From a virus, in the IMG/VR virus record IMGVR_UViG_3300034272_002031, positions 1 through 37,991 of that record: a stretch of DNA of 37,991 nucleotides. One strand, 5' to 3'. The notes under the pieces were generated by a model that saw only the letters and a list, made by a program, of their open reading frames with translations, made no database searches and was not told where the DNA came from. A program made the position numbers and the translations under genes. Positions within the stretch are counted from its first letter, which is position 1; every line of letters begins with the position of its first letter. This document shows positions 11,837-19,942 of the stretch, piece after piece.

Positions 11837-12046
11837 ATGGCTCTGATAAAATGCACCGAATGCGGCAAGGACATTTCAGGCAAGGCGAAAACCTGCCCGA
11901 GTTGCGGCGCTCCGGTGAAAAGCATCGGCAACGCCCTCGCGGACTTGCAAAAGGCTTCCTCCGGGTGCTCTGGGTGCTTAGGCGTGGCCGGTCTTGTGGC
12001 TCTGTTTTTTGTCGCCAAGTATTGGCTGGCGCGCCTTCTGGAGTGA
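11837..12046 (+). CDS. Zinc-ribbon membrane protein (69 aa)
   Basis: The N-terminus is a zinc ribbon, CTECGKDISGKAKTCPSCG (C6, C9, C20, C23). A helix follows, then one C-terminal membrane segment (about 48-66, CLGVAGLVALFFVAKYW) and a basic end. Such tail-anchored zinc-ribbon proteins are common in bacteria but poorly understood. The plus-strand gene stands alone between the lysogeny region and the late tail genes, the position of a moron expressed from the prophage. It converges on gpD with an 11-bp gap and no terminator. Confidence 0.65.
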   Translation: MALIKCTECGKDISGKAKTCPSCGAPVKSIGNALADLQKASSGCSGCLGVAGLVALFFVAKYWLARLLE

Positions 12047-12057
12047 GGCGCGGGCGG

Positions 12058-13152
12058 CTATTCCTCGAAGGCCCCGCCTTCGTCTGCCTCGCTCGATCCG
12101 CTGGAGGATTTCGCCTTTTTCTGGCGCTCCTCTTTTTGCGCCAGTGCGCGCGCCTGCGAGTTTTCGCCCTCGATCTCGGTCACGTAGCCCCCGGACTTGT
12201 CGAGGCGGTGAGAAACGGTTTTGACGAGCCACTCGCCATTGAGCGGGGCCGGGAATCCGGCGAGGATGATTGAGCCCTCTGCGATGAGGTCCGGGCGCCC
12301 GTAGGTGGTGACGCGGACGGTCTGCGCCCCGCGTGCGAGCTGGTCGCGGATGGCGTCGGCGGAGCGTGTGGCCTCCTCTTCGGTCGCCGCCGGGAAGGGC
12401 GTTTCGTACTCCGCGCCTTCCTCCTCGCTCCCCTGGTCGTCAAATGCTTCCGTCTCCACCTCTTCGCCGGTCTGCGTGTCGTGTCGGCGGGTGCGGACCT
12501 TGGAAACGTTGGAGCGTTGCCCGAGCTGGATCTCGTAGCCGCTGCACTCTGATTTGTTGAGGGTCACGGCCCCGAGCTTCTGGCCTGTCGCGGAGCGGCT
12601 TTGACCACGGCGGACGAAAACGAGGCTGGAGGCGGTCGGCTTCATGAGCGCGCCGTAGGAGCGAGCAAGGCGCGTGAGGAGGTTCATGTCGCTCTCGCTT
12701 GTCTGGTCGATGTGCTCGAGCTGCACTGCGGCGAGGTCGGGCGCGATTGCGGGCGCAAGCCCGGCGTCGGCTGCGAGGGTGCGCACAAGGTCCCCGAGCG
12801 TGATGTTGTCGAAGCTCCGCGTTTTGCGCGTCTGAAATGGTTTGAGCCCTCCAGCGGAGGTGAAAGGCGCGGCTTTCCCGGAAATGGTGAGCACGTCGGG
12901 CGGGCCGGACAGTCGAACCTCGTCGATAACAAACTGGCCCATTGTTCGGAGGTTACCCACGTAGCCCAGCGAGATTTCGAGCACGGCCCCGGACTCGGGA
13001 ATGATGATGCGCCCGTCGCCGTTCGCCAGGTCGATGGTGCAAGAGTCGGCCTGCTCGGTCGCTTCGTCCGTGATGCTCAGCCCGAGGAGGCGCGCCGCAT
13101 AGGTCGCGGTGATGTCCCGCCCCGCGTTCGTGATTTTAAAGGCCGGGGTCAC
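12058..13152 (-). CDS. D: P2 gpD-like tail/baseplate hub protein (late control D family)
   Basis: This 364-residue protein matches the gpD family: an early beta-rich part (about 1-110, AAPFTSAGGLKPFQTRKTRSF is typical), a central FDNITLGDLVRTLAADAGL / HIDQTSESDMNLLTRLARSYG segment, and a C-terminal region with VTTYGRPDLIAEGSIILAGF. Together with gpV it forms the hub and spike at the tail tip. It is the last late gene. The GTG start lies 4 bp after the gpX stop. The C-terminal 45 residues are a charged, disordered Gln/Lys/Glu-rich tail. Confidence 0.9.
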   Translation of the reverse strand: MTPAFKITNAGRDITATYAARLLGLSITDEATEQADSCTIDLANGDGRIIIPESGAVLEISLGYVGNLRTMGQFVIDEVRLSGPPDVLTISGKAAPFTSAGGLKPFQTRKTRSFDNITLGDLVRTLAADAGLAPAIAPDLAAVQLEHIDQTSESDMNLLTRLARSYGALMKPTASSLVFVRRGQSRSATGQKLGAVTLNKSECSGYEIQLGQRSNVSKVRTRRHDTQTGEEVETEAFDDQGSEEEGAEYETPFPAATEEEATRSADAIRDQLARGAQTVRVTTYGRPDLIAEGSIILAGFPAPLNGEWLVKTVSHRLDKSGGYVTEIEGENSQARALAQKEERQKKAKSSSGSSEADEGGAFEE

Positions 13153-13155
13153 GGG

Positions 13156-13365
13156 TCAGTTGAAGAGCCGGACGTTTTCGCGGGGGGCGGGCTCGATCTC
13201 GGGAAGCTCAAGCGAAAGCCCTGCCGGGAGCGTGATGTATTGGCCCAGGTCGAGCGCCCGATTTGCCTCAAGCACGGTTTCGACCTGCCCGGCGAGGGTT
13301 GAGCCGTAGAAACGGAATGCGATGTCGTCGAGCATGTCGCCCGCTTTGGTGGTATAGACGCTCAT
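13156..13365 (-). CDS. X: P2 gpX-like tail protein with LysM-like domain (69 aa)
   Basis: The N-terminus (YTTKAGDMLDDIAFRFYGS) is the LysM-like pattern of gpX, followed by VLEANRALDLGQYITLPAGL. It binds the tail hub and is essential in P2. It overlaps gpU by ATGA. Length and order (U-X-D) match P2. Confidence 0.88.
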   Translation of the reverse strand: MSVYTTKAGDMLDDIAFRFYGSTLAGQVETVLEANRALDLGQYITLPAGLSLELPEIEPAPRENVRLFN

Positions 13366-13802
13366 CGGCTTAGCGCCCCCAGTAGGCCGGAGCCGGAGAC
13401 CTGGAACGGCCCGAGCTTGATTGTCGGCTCCCAGTAACGTTTCAAAATCAAAGAAAACTCCACGCGGTTTGCGGAACCGTCGCCCCGGAAAACCTCCTGC
13501 CGCTCGGCAATGTCGGTGATGACGTAGAGCCCGAAAAAGTTGCCCATCCCGCTGATAAGCGGGAGCGGAAGGCCGAGGTCGGCTTGTAGGCGCATGAGGG
13601 CGACCTGCCCGAGCCCGCCCTTGAAATGCGGGAGTATAACGCCGTCAAGGTTGAGCTGTTCGGCGGCTTTCCCAGTGTATTGCATGAGCGGTGCATCGCC
13701 CACGCGCTCCTGTTCGGCCCACGCCCACGCGTGTTGACGGGCGAGGCTCTGATAAGCTGCCGTCTCCAGCGAAAAGCGAAACGCTCCGAGTGCCATCATC
13801 AT
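13362..13802 (-). CDS. U: P2 gpU-like tail protein
   Basis: From ATG 13802 (two further in-frame ATGs follow directly) the protein is 146 residues. It shows the gpU pattern: MALGAFRFSL at the start, LMQYTGKAAEQLNLDGVILP, and VITDIAERQEVFRGDG. It acts in tail tip or tail completion assembly. It lies between tape measure and gpX as in P2. The upstream extension to 14111 lies in the tape-measure gene and is rejected. Confidence 0.9.
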   Translation of the reverse strand: MMMALGAFRFSLETAAYQSLARQHAWAWAEQERVGDAPLMQYTGKAAEQLNLDGVILPHFKGGLGQVALMRLQADLGLPLPLISGMGNFFGLYVITDIAERQEVFRGDGSANRVEFSLILKRYWEPTIKLGPFQVSGSGLLGALSR

Positions 13803-13807
13803 GTGCT

Positions 13808-15580
13808 TTAGTCGTAGAGGGCGCCACCGGCCAAAGCGGCCTGTCTGCCGTTGAGGCGGGCAATTACCAAGTCGGCCAGGGTGCGCTCGTTCATGCCGGG
13901 CGCGGCGTTGATCGTGAAATTGAATGTGCGGTTGTCGGATTTCCCGCCCCCGTTGGGGATGATCTGGCCAGAGGAGCGCGGTGCGAAAATCTCGGGTCCG
14001 CGCTCGCCTACAAGGTAGCGTTTGCCAGCGGAGACCGGCCCACCCATTGCGCGGGCACCGTCCACGGTCGGGGCGTCGGCGGGCTTTGCGCTGTCGCTGC
14101 CGCCAAACCATCCTTTGACTTTCCCGAACGCTTCACCGATGCCGCTGAGCTTTTCCCCGAGCCACGCAAACTTTGCCGCTGCGTCGGCTTTGATGGCTGC
14201 AAAAGCTCCCATGATTTTCCCTTTCAGGATGTTTGCAAACGCCTCGGCACTCTGCCCCAGGTCGAACCACGCGCCTTTAAACCATTCGAGGCCCGCCTTC
14301 CAAGCAGCCACCAAAACGTCCCAGTTTTGATAAATGGCGTTTCCTACTAACAACGCGGTCGCGAGAATTGCGGTGAAAGGGTTTGAATACGCCAGGACGG
14401 CCAGTCCTGACCCTAACCCCCAAAGAGCCTTCCCTAAAAAGAAAAGGTCTTTTGCGAATCCCAGGACAGGAATAGCGACAAGGAGACCAAGAACCGTTTT
14501 TAGCCCTCCGTATTGCTCAATCGTCGCCTGAATTTGCGGCCCGTGGGCTTCAAGCGCCTTCCCGAAAGACTTGACGGCCTCGCTCGCGTTTTTCAGCGCG
14601 GCTCCGAGGTTCTCCCCGAATTTGACCACCTTGTCCGGGTGTTCTTTCACAAAATTGGCAAACTCGTTTCCGAGCTGGTTCAGAGCCGGGAGCATCCCTT
14701 CGGCCATCAGGTTTGTAGCGCCTCTCAACGCCGCACCCACTCGCAACTGCGTTCTCCCAAACTCGTCACCTTGTGCAATCAGCTTGTCGCTGAGAGTCAG
14801 CCCGAGGGCATCGGCCTCTTTGCCGTATTCCTCCAAGCCTTGTTTGCCTAGGCTCAGGAAATTTACCATCTTCGCCCCGGACTTCCCAAAAAGCTGCATC
14901 GCAATTGCGGCTTTCGGGATTTTCCCGTGGTATTTGCTGAAAGCCTCCGTGACGGCCTCAAGTTGTTTCTCGGGTGCCTGCCGGGAGAGCTTGCGGGCGT
15001 CGAGGTGCAGGAGTTTAAAGACGTTCCCCCCGCCGTCCTTGCGCGCTTTTTCAAGCGTGAGCTGCATCTTGGCGATGCTGTTCTGGAGCGTGTCCGCTCC
15101 GGTGCCCACGTCGTCCGCCGCGTATTTGTAGCGGATCAACTCGTTAGTCCCCATGCCCACGGAGGAAGCGGCCTCTGCGGCGTTGTCGGCGTAGTCGCCC
15201 ACGCTTTTGCCAAGCGCAACGATTCCAGCGGCTGCGGCCCCGGCTGCCGTTCCAATCATGAGCACGCCCGATTTGATCCGGGAGCCGACGGCCCCCACGG
15301 CTGCGCCCACGTTGGCGGACTTAATTGAGTTGAGGGCCTTGATGTTTCGCTCGGTGCGGCGGATTTGTCCGTTGAGCACTTCCAGTGAGCGCGCCGCTTC
15401 GGGGCCTCCTAAGCCTTTCCCAATCTGGTTTGAAAGCTTCTTGGACTGCCCCTCAAGACTCTTGAGGCTGTCCCCGAGTTGCTTCGTGTTCCCGCGAAGA
15501 GTCGCAAACGCGGTCTTGAGCGAGGAGCCGATGCCGCCCCCCACTTCGATAACCGCTTTGAATTTCTTCTCCTCAGCCAT
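13808..15580 (-). CDS. T: Tail tape-measure protein (P2 gpT role)
   Basis: The 590-residue protein has an N-terminal coiled-coil region (about 15-85), hydrophobic segments (about 105-128, GVLMIGTAAGAAAAGIVALG, and about 360-415), a middle part with phage tape-measure features (NAAEAASSVGMGTNELIRY) and a C-terminal segment GGPVSAGKRYLVGERGPEIF that recurs in tape-measure proteins. It sets tail length and likely enters the cell on DNA delivery. At 590 residues it is shorter than P2 gpT (about 815), which suggests a shorter tail. It follows the gpE/E' frameshift pair, whose extension ends 8 bp inside its start. Confidence 0.92.
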   Translation of the reverse strand: MAEEKKFKAVIEVGGGIGSSLKTAFATLRGNTKQLGDSLKSLEGQSKKLSNQIGKGLGGPEAARSLEVLNGQIRRTERNIKALNSIKSANVGAAVGAVGSRIKSGVLMIGTAAGAAAAGIVALGKSVGDYADNAAEAASSVGMGTNELIRYKYAADDVGTGADTLQNSIAKMQLTLEKARKDGGGNVFKLLHLDARKLSRQAPEKQLEAVTEAFSKYHGKIPKAAIAMQLFGKSGAKMVNFLSLGKQGLEEYGKEADALGLTLSDKLIAQGDEFGRTQLRVGAALRGATNLMAEGMLPALNQLGNEFANFVKEHPDKVVKFGENLGAALKNASEAVKSFGKALEAHGPQIQATIEQYGGLKTVLGLLVAIPVLGFAKDLFFLGKALWGLGSGLAVLAYSNPFTAILATALLVGNAIYQNWDVLVAAWKAGLEWFKGAWFDLGQSAEAFANILKGKIMGAFAAIKADAAAKFAWLGEKLSGIGEAFGKVKGWFGGSDSAKPADAPTVDGARAMGGPVSAGKRYLVGERGPEIFAPRSSGQIIPNGGGKSDNRTFNFTINAAPGMNERTLADLVIARLNGRQAALAGGALYD

Positions 15581-15713
15581 TTTTCGGAATCATGCGGATG
15601 AATGCGACAAAATCGGAAAAGCTCAGCCGCCCGATGTTGTCGGGCTGCCAGCCGGTGTGCGCTGCCAGCACGAGGACCGCTCTAAGCAGTTCCTCGCGCT
15701 CTATTCCAAAGGG
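15573..15713 (-). CDS. gpE' frameshift extension (forms gpE-E' tail assembly chaperone)
   Basis: A -1 frame opens at the heptamer C-CCT-TTG (15713 to 15707, in gpE frame, two codons before the gpE stop) and runs 44 codons beyond it (starting GIEREELLRAVLVLAAHTGW) to TGA at 15573-15575. No start codon is needed. The product would be a 138-residue gpE-E', close to the P2 length, while gpE alone is 95. The layout (E, then -1 E', then tape measure, 8-bp overlap) is the conserved tail-chaperone arrangement of P2 and, in analogous form, lambda G/GT. CCCTTTG fits the X-XXY-YYZ rule. Confidence 0.82.
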   Translation of the reverse strand, partial: PFGIEREELLRAVLVLAAHTGWQPDNIGRLSFSDFVAFIRMIPKNG

Positions 15714-15988
15714 CTGCCGCCCTCCTCGTCCTCGGTGAGCTTTGCAAATGCTTTTTGCACGCGCTTGTAGTCGCGGAGGGTCAGGCCGCGAATGACGGAC
15801 GGGTCCACTTCGCAGAGGTTGGCGAAAAGGGAAAGCTCCTGATCCTCGGGGCTTTTGCCCGCGCTCTTTTTGACAACGAGCATGTCCTCCACGGTCGGCT
15901 CGCGCATTGCCAAGGCGTCCACGCTCACCCCGTCAATCTGCGCGGGCCTGCTGAGTTGAATGCGTTCGCCGGAAAATGTCGGTTTCAT
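15701..15988 (-). CDS. E: P2 gpE-like tail assembly chaperone
   Basis: This 95-residue protein includes DMLVVKKSAGKSPEDQELSL and a helix VIRGLTLRDYKRVQKAF, the pattern of P2 gpE proteins. It assists tape-measure folding and tube assembly and is absent from virions. The gene ends with a slippery heptamer that allows a fraction of ribosomes to make gpE-E'. It follows the tail tube gene by 3 bp. Confidence 0.88.
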   Translation of the reverse strand: MKPTFSGERIQLSRPAQIDGVSVDALAMREPTVEDMLVVKKSAGKSPEDQELSLFANLCEVDPSVIRGLTLRDYKRVQKAFAKLTEDEEGGSPLE

Positions 15989-15991
15989 GGA

Positions 15992-16501
15992 TTAGATGCC
16001 GATGGCGGAACGCTGCGAGGCGAGGCGGTCGGATCCGTTGACGATGCGCACCATATTCACCGCGTCGATTTCGTGGACCGTCTTCCCGGCTTGATCGTAT
16101 TTGTAAGCGCGCAAATCGAGCGTGAACGTGAGCGTGCTTTTTTCGCCTGCTTTCCACTGCCCGGGCTCCACGCTGCGGACGATGCCGCCCATCGTGACCT
16201 TGACCGGCTCAACGCTGCCGTCCAGCGATTCGAGCGCGCCGCGTGCGATGAGCGGCACCGTTGCGCCCTCGCCAAGGCCCCAGAGCGCGAGGGCGTCGGA
16301 GTCGTAGCTGGAGAGCACAAAGCTGGCTTCCATTTTCTCCTGTCCCATCTCGACGGCAATCGGCGTGTCCATTCCACCGGCGCGGAAGTCCTCCACCTGG
16401 AGGCCGAGGGTTGGCAATTTGAGTTCGTCGATCTGGCCAGCGTAGCCGCGACCGTCCACGAACAAGTTAAAGTTTTTGAGGATGCGGGATGCGGTGCTCA
16501 T
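15992..16501 (-). CDS. FII: Major tail tube protein (P2 gpFII)
   Basis: The 169-residue protein matches FII: RILKNFNLFVDGRGYAGQID, KLPTLGLQVEDFRAGGMDTP, and a strand-rich C-terminus with GSDRLASQRSAIGI. It polymerises as the inner tube around the tape measure. It lies 1 bp after the sheath stop. Length is normal for the family. Confidence 0.93.
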   Translation of the reverse strand: MSTASRILKNFNLFVDGRGYAGQIDELKLPTLGLQVEDFRAGGMDTPIAVEMGQEKMEASFVLSSYDSDALALWGLGEGATVPLIARGALESLDGSVEPVKVTMGGIVRSVEPGQWKAGEKSTLTFTLDLRAYKYDQAGKTVHEIDAVNMVRIVNGSDRLASQRSAIGI

Positions 16502-16502
16502 G

Positions 16503-17990
16503 TTATGCGGTCAATTCTTCAATGTAGTCGTTCGTGAGGATGGCCCGGAAAATGATGTGCTCGGCGGGATAAGGCGGCGTGAAGTCAAAATTGAAATACA
16601 CCTTGCCCTGCGCGATGTTGGCCGGGGTGTTGAGGTCCGGGTCGGGCCAGCACTTGCCGCCGAGGATCGCGCCTTGGTTTTTCAGGCTGCGGAGGTAGCC
16701 GTTGACGCTCTCGGAAACGTCTTCCAGATAGGTCTTCGTGATGTTGCGGTCGATCGCCCAGAAATGCGCGGCCTGGATCGAGTCATAGATGAGGTCGGCG
16801 GTTCTGCGAACGCTCAGGAACGCAAACGCGGGGTCGGCGCTCGTGCTGCGGTTGCCCCAGAGGCGGAAACCGTTCTGCCTGATGATCGTTGAGACGTTGG
16901 CCGCGTTGAGGAGGTTCGCGGAGCAATTAACGTCGCCCAAGATAAAATCCACGGGGCGGGATGCGCCGGAGATTCCGAGAATCTCTTGGTTGGAGGGGCT
17001 CCACCAGAAGCCCCGGTCGTTGTCGCTCTTTGCGATGAGCCCGGCCACACGCGAGGATGCAGGCTCGTTGACGAGCACGCCAGCGCGAAGAACCTGGACT
17101 TGCGGGTCCACGATCATGAGCCGGTCGGATCCGAACCCCTGCGCGTAGGTGATCGCTGCGGCGTCGGTCGTGTTGGGGCCGTCAGCGATGACCACGGCGC
17201 GGAGGCGGGTTGCCACTGCCAGCAACTCGCTTGTCGCGGCCTGTTGATCGGAGAATCCCGGGGCGATGAGAACGCGAGGGCGAACGCCCAGCGATGTTTC
17301 CGCCGAGGTGAACGCCCACGCGCCGGTTTTCAGCGAGGAGCTCCCGACAATGTTCGTGACGGTCGCGGCGAGGTTGGCCCCCTCGGTCACACGGACAACG
17401 ACAACGGCGGCCCCGGCTTGGTCGAGGATGCCGTCGAGCGCGTTGGGAAGCGTGCCGGTTGCGCCTGCGCGGGCTGCCAGGGTGCGGGAGCCGCTCACCA
17501 ACACGGGCGTGTTGAGCGGGAAAGCCTCGTTTTTGCCGTCCTCAAGAAAGGTCGTGTTTGTCACGGGCACAACACCCGCGCCGGTGGAGGTCCCCACGTT
17601 TGCGGCGGTGACAAGCGCGCTGGCTGCGGTGTTGGCGGCAATGGCTGCGATGAGAAGCGTTCCCGTGGTGGTTACGGTCCCGGTCGGGCCGGTCGCGAGG
17701 TTCACCGTGATGAGGTCGCCGGACACGCTCACCGAAAGCGTTGCCGAGTTCGCCATCGGGTTTCTGAACCGAATCGCGGTCTTGTTCCCAAGCTCGCCGG
17801 TCTTTTTCGAGGTGAAGAGAATCCCGTTGTTCGCTGCTGCCGTGCCGATGGTCAGCGAGGCTTTGACCTCTGCCTCCGATGCGGGCGCGGTGCCGATAAG
17901 GCCGATGACGGAGCTTGCAACGGTTCGGATGGGGCGCGGGCCGTCGAGGATTTCGAGAACCTCGACGCCGTGGAGAAATTGTTCGGGCAT
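16503..17990 (-). CDS. FI: Tail sheath protein (P2 gpFI)
   Basis: The 495-residue protein begins EQFLHGVEVLEILDGPRPIR and contains SSVIGLIGTAP, an inserted Ala/Thr-rich variable domain (about 40-170), the core with VLIAPGFSDQQA, and the C-terminal SFLSVRRTADLIYDSI and VYFNFDFTPPYPAEHI typical of gpFI. It forms the contractile sheath. A late-promoter copy (18021-18040) ends 31 bp upstream, with a TAAATT box 6 bp before the ATG. It therefore starts its own transcription unit with tube, E/E', tape measure, U, X and D. Confidence 0.95.
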   Translation of the reverse strand: MPEQFLHGVEVLEILDGPRPIRTVASSVIGLIGTAPASEAEVKASLTIGTAAANNGILFTSKKTGELGNKTAIRFRNPMANSATLSVSVSGDLITVNLATGPTGTVTTTGTLLIAAIAANTAASALVTAANVGTSTGAGVVPVTNTTFLEDGKNEAFPLNTPVLVSGSRTLAARAGATGTLPNALDGILDQAGAAVVVVRVTEGANLAATVTNIVGSSSLKTGAWAFTSAETSLGVRPRVLIAPGFSDQQAATSELLAVATRLRAVVIADGPNTTDAAAITYAQGFGSDRLMIVDPQVQVLRAGVLVNEPASSRVAGLIAKSDNDRGFWWSPSNQEILGISGASRPVDFILGDVNCSANLLNAANVSTIIRQNGFRLWGNRSTSADPAFAFLSVRRTADLIYDSIQAAHFWAIDRNITKTYLEDVSESVNGYLRSLKNQGAILGGKCWPDPDLNTPANIAQGKVYFNFDFTPPYPAEHIIFRAILTNDYIEELTA

Positions 17991-18040
17991 GGTGTGAATT
18001 TATTCGGCAGCTTCTGTTTGGTCTTGTGCGCGTTTGCCCG
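17991..18040 (-). promoter_or_regulatory. Late promoter copy 1 (sheath unit)
   Basis: The minus strand reads CGGGCAAACGCGCACAAGAC (18040 to 18021), 18 bp, then TAAATT, then 6 bp and the ATG. One of five copies. It lies in the C-terminal codons of the preceding gene. A start of transcription at or next to the ATG would make a leaderless mRNA. Confidence 0.72.
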
Positions 18041-18509
18041 CGAGCTTTGCGCGGCGCTCTGCGGCCTCGGCTTCAAGGCGCTCGATCTCCGCGAGTTCTG
18101 CGAGGCGCTTCTTTTCCTCGAAGGGGCTGCCCGCAAACGCGAGGAGCTGCGCCACTTCGGACCATTCGCCGGATTCAGCGGCCTGCGGGACGAGCACGGC
18201 GGCTCGTTCGAGGATCTGCTTTTGGAATGCTTCGTTGGCTTCCACTTGCTCAAGCGCGGCTTTGGCCTCGGCCTTTGCGGCGTTAAGCTCCGCGCTGAGT
18301 TTTGCGAGCGCCTCGGCGTGCTCCGCGGTGAGTTTTTCGGAGGCTGCTTTGAGGGCGTCGGCGTGCGCGGCTTTCTGCGCGTCGTCGTAGGCTACAAGCG
18401 CGTGTTGAATGTCGGATGCGAGGTGCCTGTTGTTTGCGACGGCGTCAGCCACCGCGCCCGCTTGCATTCCGTCGATGGTTAGTGAGGTTGGAGAAAAGAT
18501 TTGAATCAT
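18000..18509 (-). CDS. Coiled-coil hypothetical protein after the fibre gene (169 aa)
   Basis: Start at ATG 18507-18509, overlapping the fibre stop by ATGA. A short N-terminal part (IQIFSPTSLTIDGMQAGAVA) is followed by a long Ala/Glu/Lys coiled coil (about 40-110) and a second charged helix (about 130-169). No family is recognised. Its place after the distal fibre gene suggests a fibre-assembly chaperone or a virion accessory, but it does not resemble known Tfa proteins. The final codons carry late-promoter copy 1. Confidence 0.6.
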   Translation of the reverse strand: MIQIFSPTSLTIDGMQAGAVADAVANNRHLASDIQHALVAYDDAQKAAHADALKAASEKLTAEHAEALAKLSAELNAAKAEAKAALEQVEANEAFQKQILERAAVLVPQAAESGEWSEVAQLLAFAGSPFEEKKRLAELAEIERLEAEAAERRAKLAGKRAQDQTEAAE

Positions 18510-19603
18510 ATAAAAGTGACGGCACAAACCCGGTAGTTTTGGCCGGTAAGAGAAACCGAAGAAGGGGTCGGGTTGATCCAATACACGCGGACGACATTTC
18601 CCGAAATGACGTTAGCCTTTAGGATAATCGCGTTGACGTTCATTCCTCCGTTACATTCCACAAAGCAAACCGTGTTTGAATCCGCGCCCGTTAACGTAAC
18701 GTCCAAAAACTGAGAACCACCGTTGGCGGCAATCGCGCCCGGCTGGTGATAAAAGCCAGCGGTTACAATGCTGCCAATTGCCCCGCCGTTGCCGCCTATT
18801 TTCACGGGCGCGTTAAATTGCAGCGGCTCTAAAGTGCTGCTTCGCATGAAGCACGAAAAAATAGCCTTTAGGGTGCCGTCTGTCTTTGTCCCATATAAAA
18901 CAAAGTTATTGTCACCCTGACACGTAAATTGCGGGTTGGTTCCTGCCGTGTCGGTGAATTGCAAGTTGCCGTTGTTGTCTATTCTCAAACTACCCGCAAC
19001 ATGGAGCCGGGCTTGCGGGGAGACTGTCCCCACCCCCCAATTTCCTGCGTTAGTAATTGCGCCCGTGGTTCCGCCGTTGCACCCAAACACCATCAAGCCA
19101 GGAGAGCCCGCTGCCGTGCCGCCATAGAGCGAAATCCACGCGCCAGAGGTGGAAATGCCCGGGTCAGAGCTGCCCGCAACGATGCTCCACGCGGAGTTAT
19201 CGCCCGCTCCCTTGAGTGTTCCCTGAACGTTTTGGATTGAGCCGCCAACGGTCAGCGTGCCTGAAAGCGTGGTGTTGTTGTACGCATCCCAATTAGCCAG
19301 GATCGCGGTTACTGCCGTGTAACCGTCATTGACTCGCTCAAGGCGTACATTCCCGGCCCCGTCGTGAGCCAACCGGCTGAATTTCTTATCGACCGGCGCG
19401 GCTGTGTTTTTGAGCTGCAAAAACGGGTAGCTGTTCCCCTCGATGTTGAGTTGCTGGAGCGTTGGCGCGCTCGTCCAAGAGGGCGCGGAGCCGTTCGTTG
19501 TCAGGAGCTTCCCCGCGTTGCCGAATTGCGTCGGGAGCAACGCCGTGAAAACGTTGAGCGTCGGCGGCGGCGTGGTCTCTACAGTGACGGTGATGTCGGG
19601 CAT
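18506..19603 (-). CDS. Tail fibre / receptor-binding protein candidate (365 aa)
   Basis: Residues about 1-60 form a Pro/Thr-rich start and a GNAGKLLTTNGSAPSWTSAP motif common at the front of phage fibre shafts. The rest is rich in Gly, Asn, Ser and Thr with short strands (NWGVGTVSPQARLHVAGSLR is a known fibre-type repeat start). The C-terminus is strand-rich. The DNA is clearly more A/T-rich than the surrounding late genes, as often seen in exchanged receptor-binding genes. It ends the fibre cluster and overlaps the next ATG. Confidence 0.65.
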   Translation of the reverse strand: MPDITVTVETTPPPTLNVFTALLPTQFGNAGKLLTTNGSAPSWTSAPTLQQLNIEGNSYPFLQLKNTAAPVDKKFSRLAHDGAGNVRLERVNDGYTAVTAILANWDAYNNTTLSGTLTVGGSIQNVQGTLKGAGDNSAWSIVAGSSDPGISTSGAWISLYGGTAAGSPGLMVFGCNGGTTGAITNAGNWGVGTVSPQARLHVAGSLRIDNNGNLQFTDTAGTNPQFTCQGDNNFVLYGTKTDGTLKAIFSCFMRSSTLEPLQFNAPVKIGGNGGAIGSIVTAGFYHQPGAIAANGGSQFLDVTLTGADSNTVCFVECNGGMNVNAIILKANVISGNVVRVYWINPTPSSVSLTGQNYRVCAVTFI

Positions 19604-19606
19604 GGG

Positions 19607-19942
19607 TCAGCGTGTTACCTGTTTTGAGAGCGTGACGGACCCTTGCGCCACGCGAAGCGCGGTCCCGTCCGCGAACGTGACGAGCACGTCGTAAACCGCC
19701 GTTGAAAAGCTCAGGTTGCGCGTTTGCGCTGCGGTGAGAGAGAACTCTGCTCGGCCAGTGGACGGCCCTTTCGTCACGGTAAACTCTTGGAGGATGGCTT
19801 GGCTTTCCGCCGTCGGGCGTATCTGCGCGGCAAGGGTTGCCGTCGTAAGCGGGATGAGCCCCGCCCCGGCGTCATAAAAAACCATCGCAAACGAGAACGT
19901 CGTCCCCTGGTTGATTTCAAAGTTGTAGGTTTGGGCGGCCAT
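19607..19942 (-). CDS. Beta-sandwich virion protein between fibre genes (111 aa)
   Basis: A compact all-beta protein (FEINQGTTFSFAMVFYDAGA, LPLTTA-like strands, YDVLVTFADGTALRVAQGSV) resembling the BppU-N/Ig-like modules that join baseplate to fibres. It directly follows the collar fibre gene and precedes the distal fibre gene, so it probably links or decorates the fibre. The exact role is not provable from sequence. Confidence 0.6.
   Translation of the reverse strand: MAAQTYNFEINQGTTFSFAMVFYDAGAGLIPLTTATLAAQIRPTAESQAILQEFTVTKGPSTGRAEFSLTAAQTRNLSFSTAVYDVLVTFADGTALRVAQGSVTLSKQVTR

Noticed and set aside
16986-18482. Plus-strand frame of 498 residues
   Set aside because: It is antisense to the sheath and coiled-coil genes and of abnormal Cys/Gly/Arg-rich composition.
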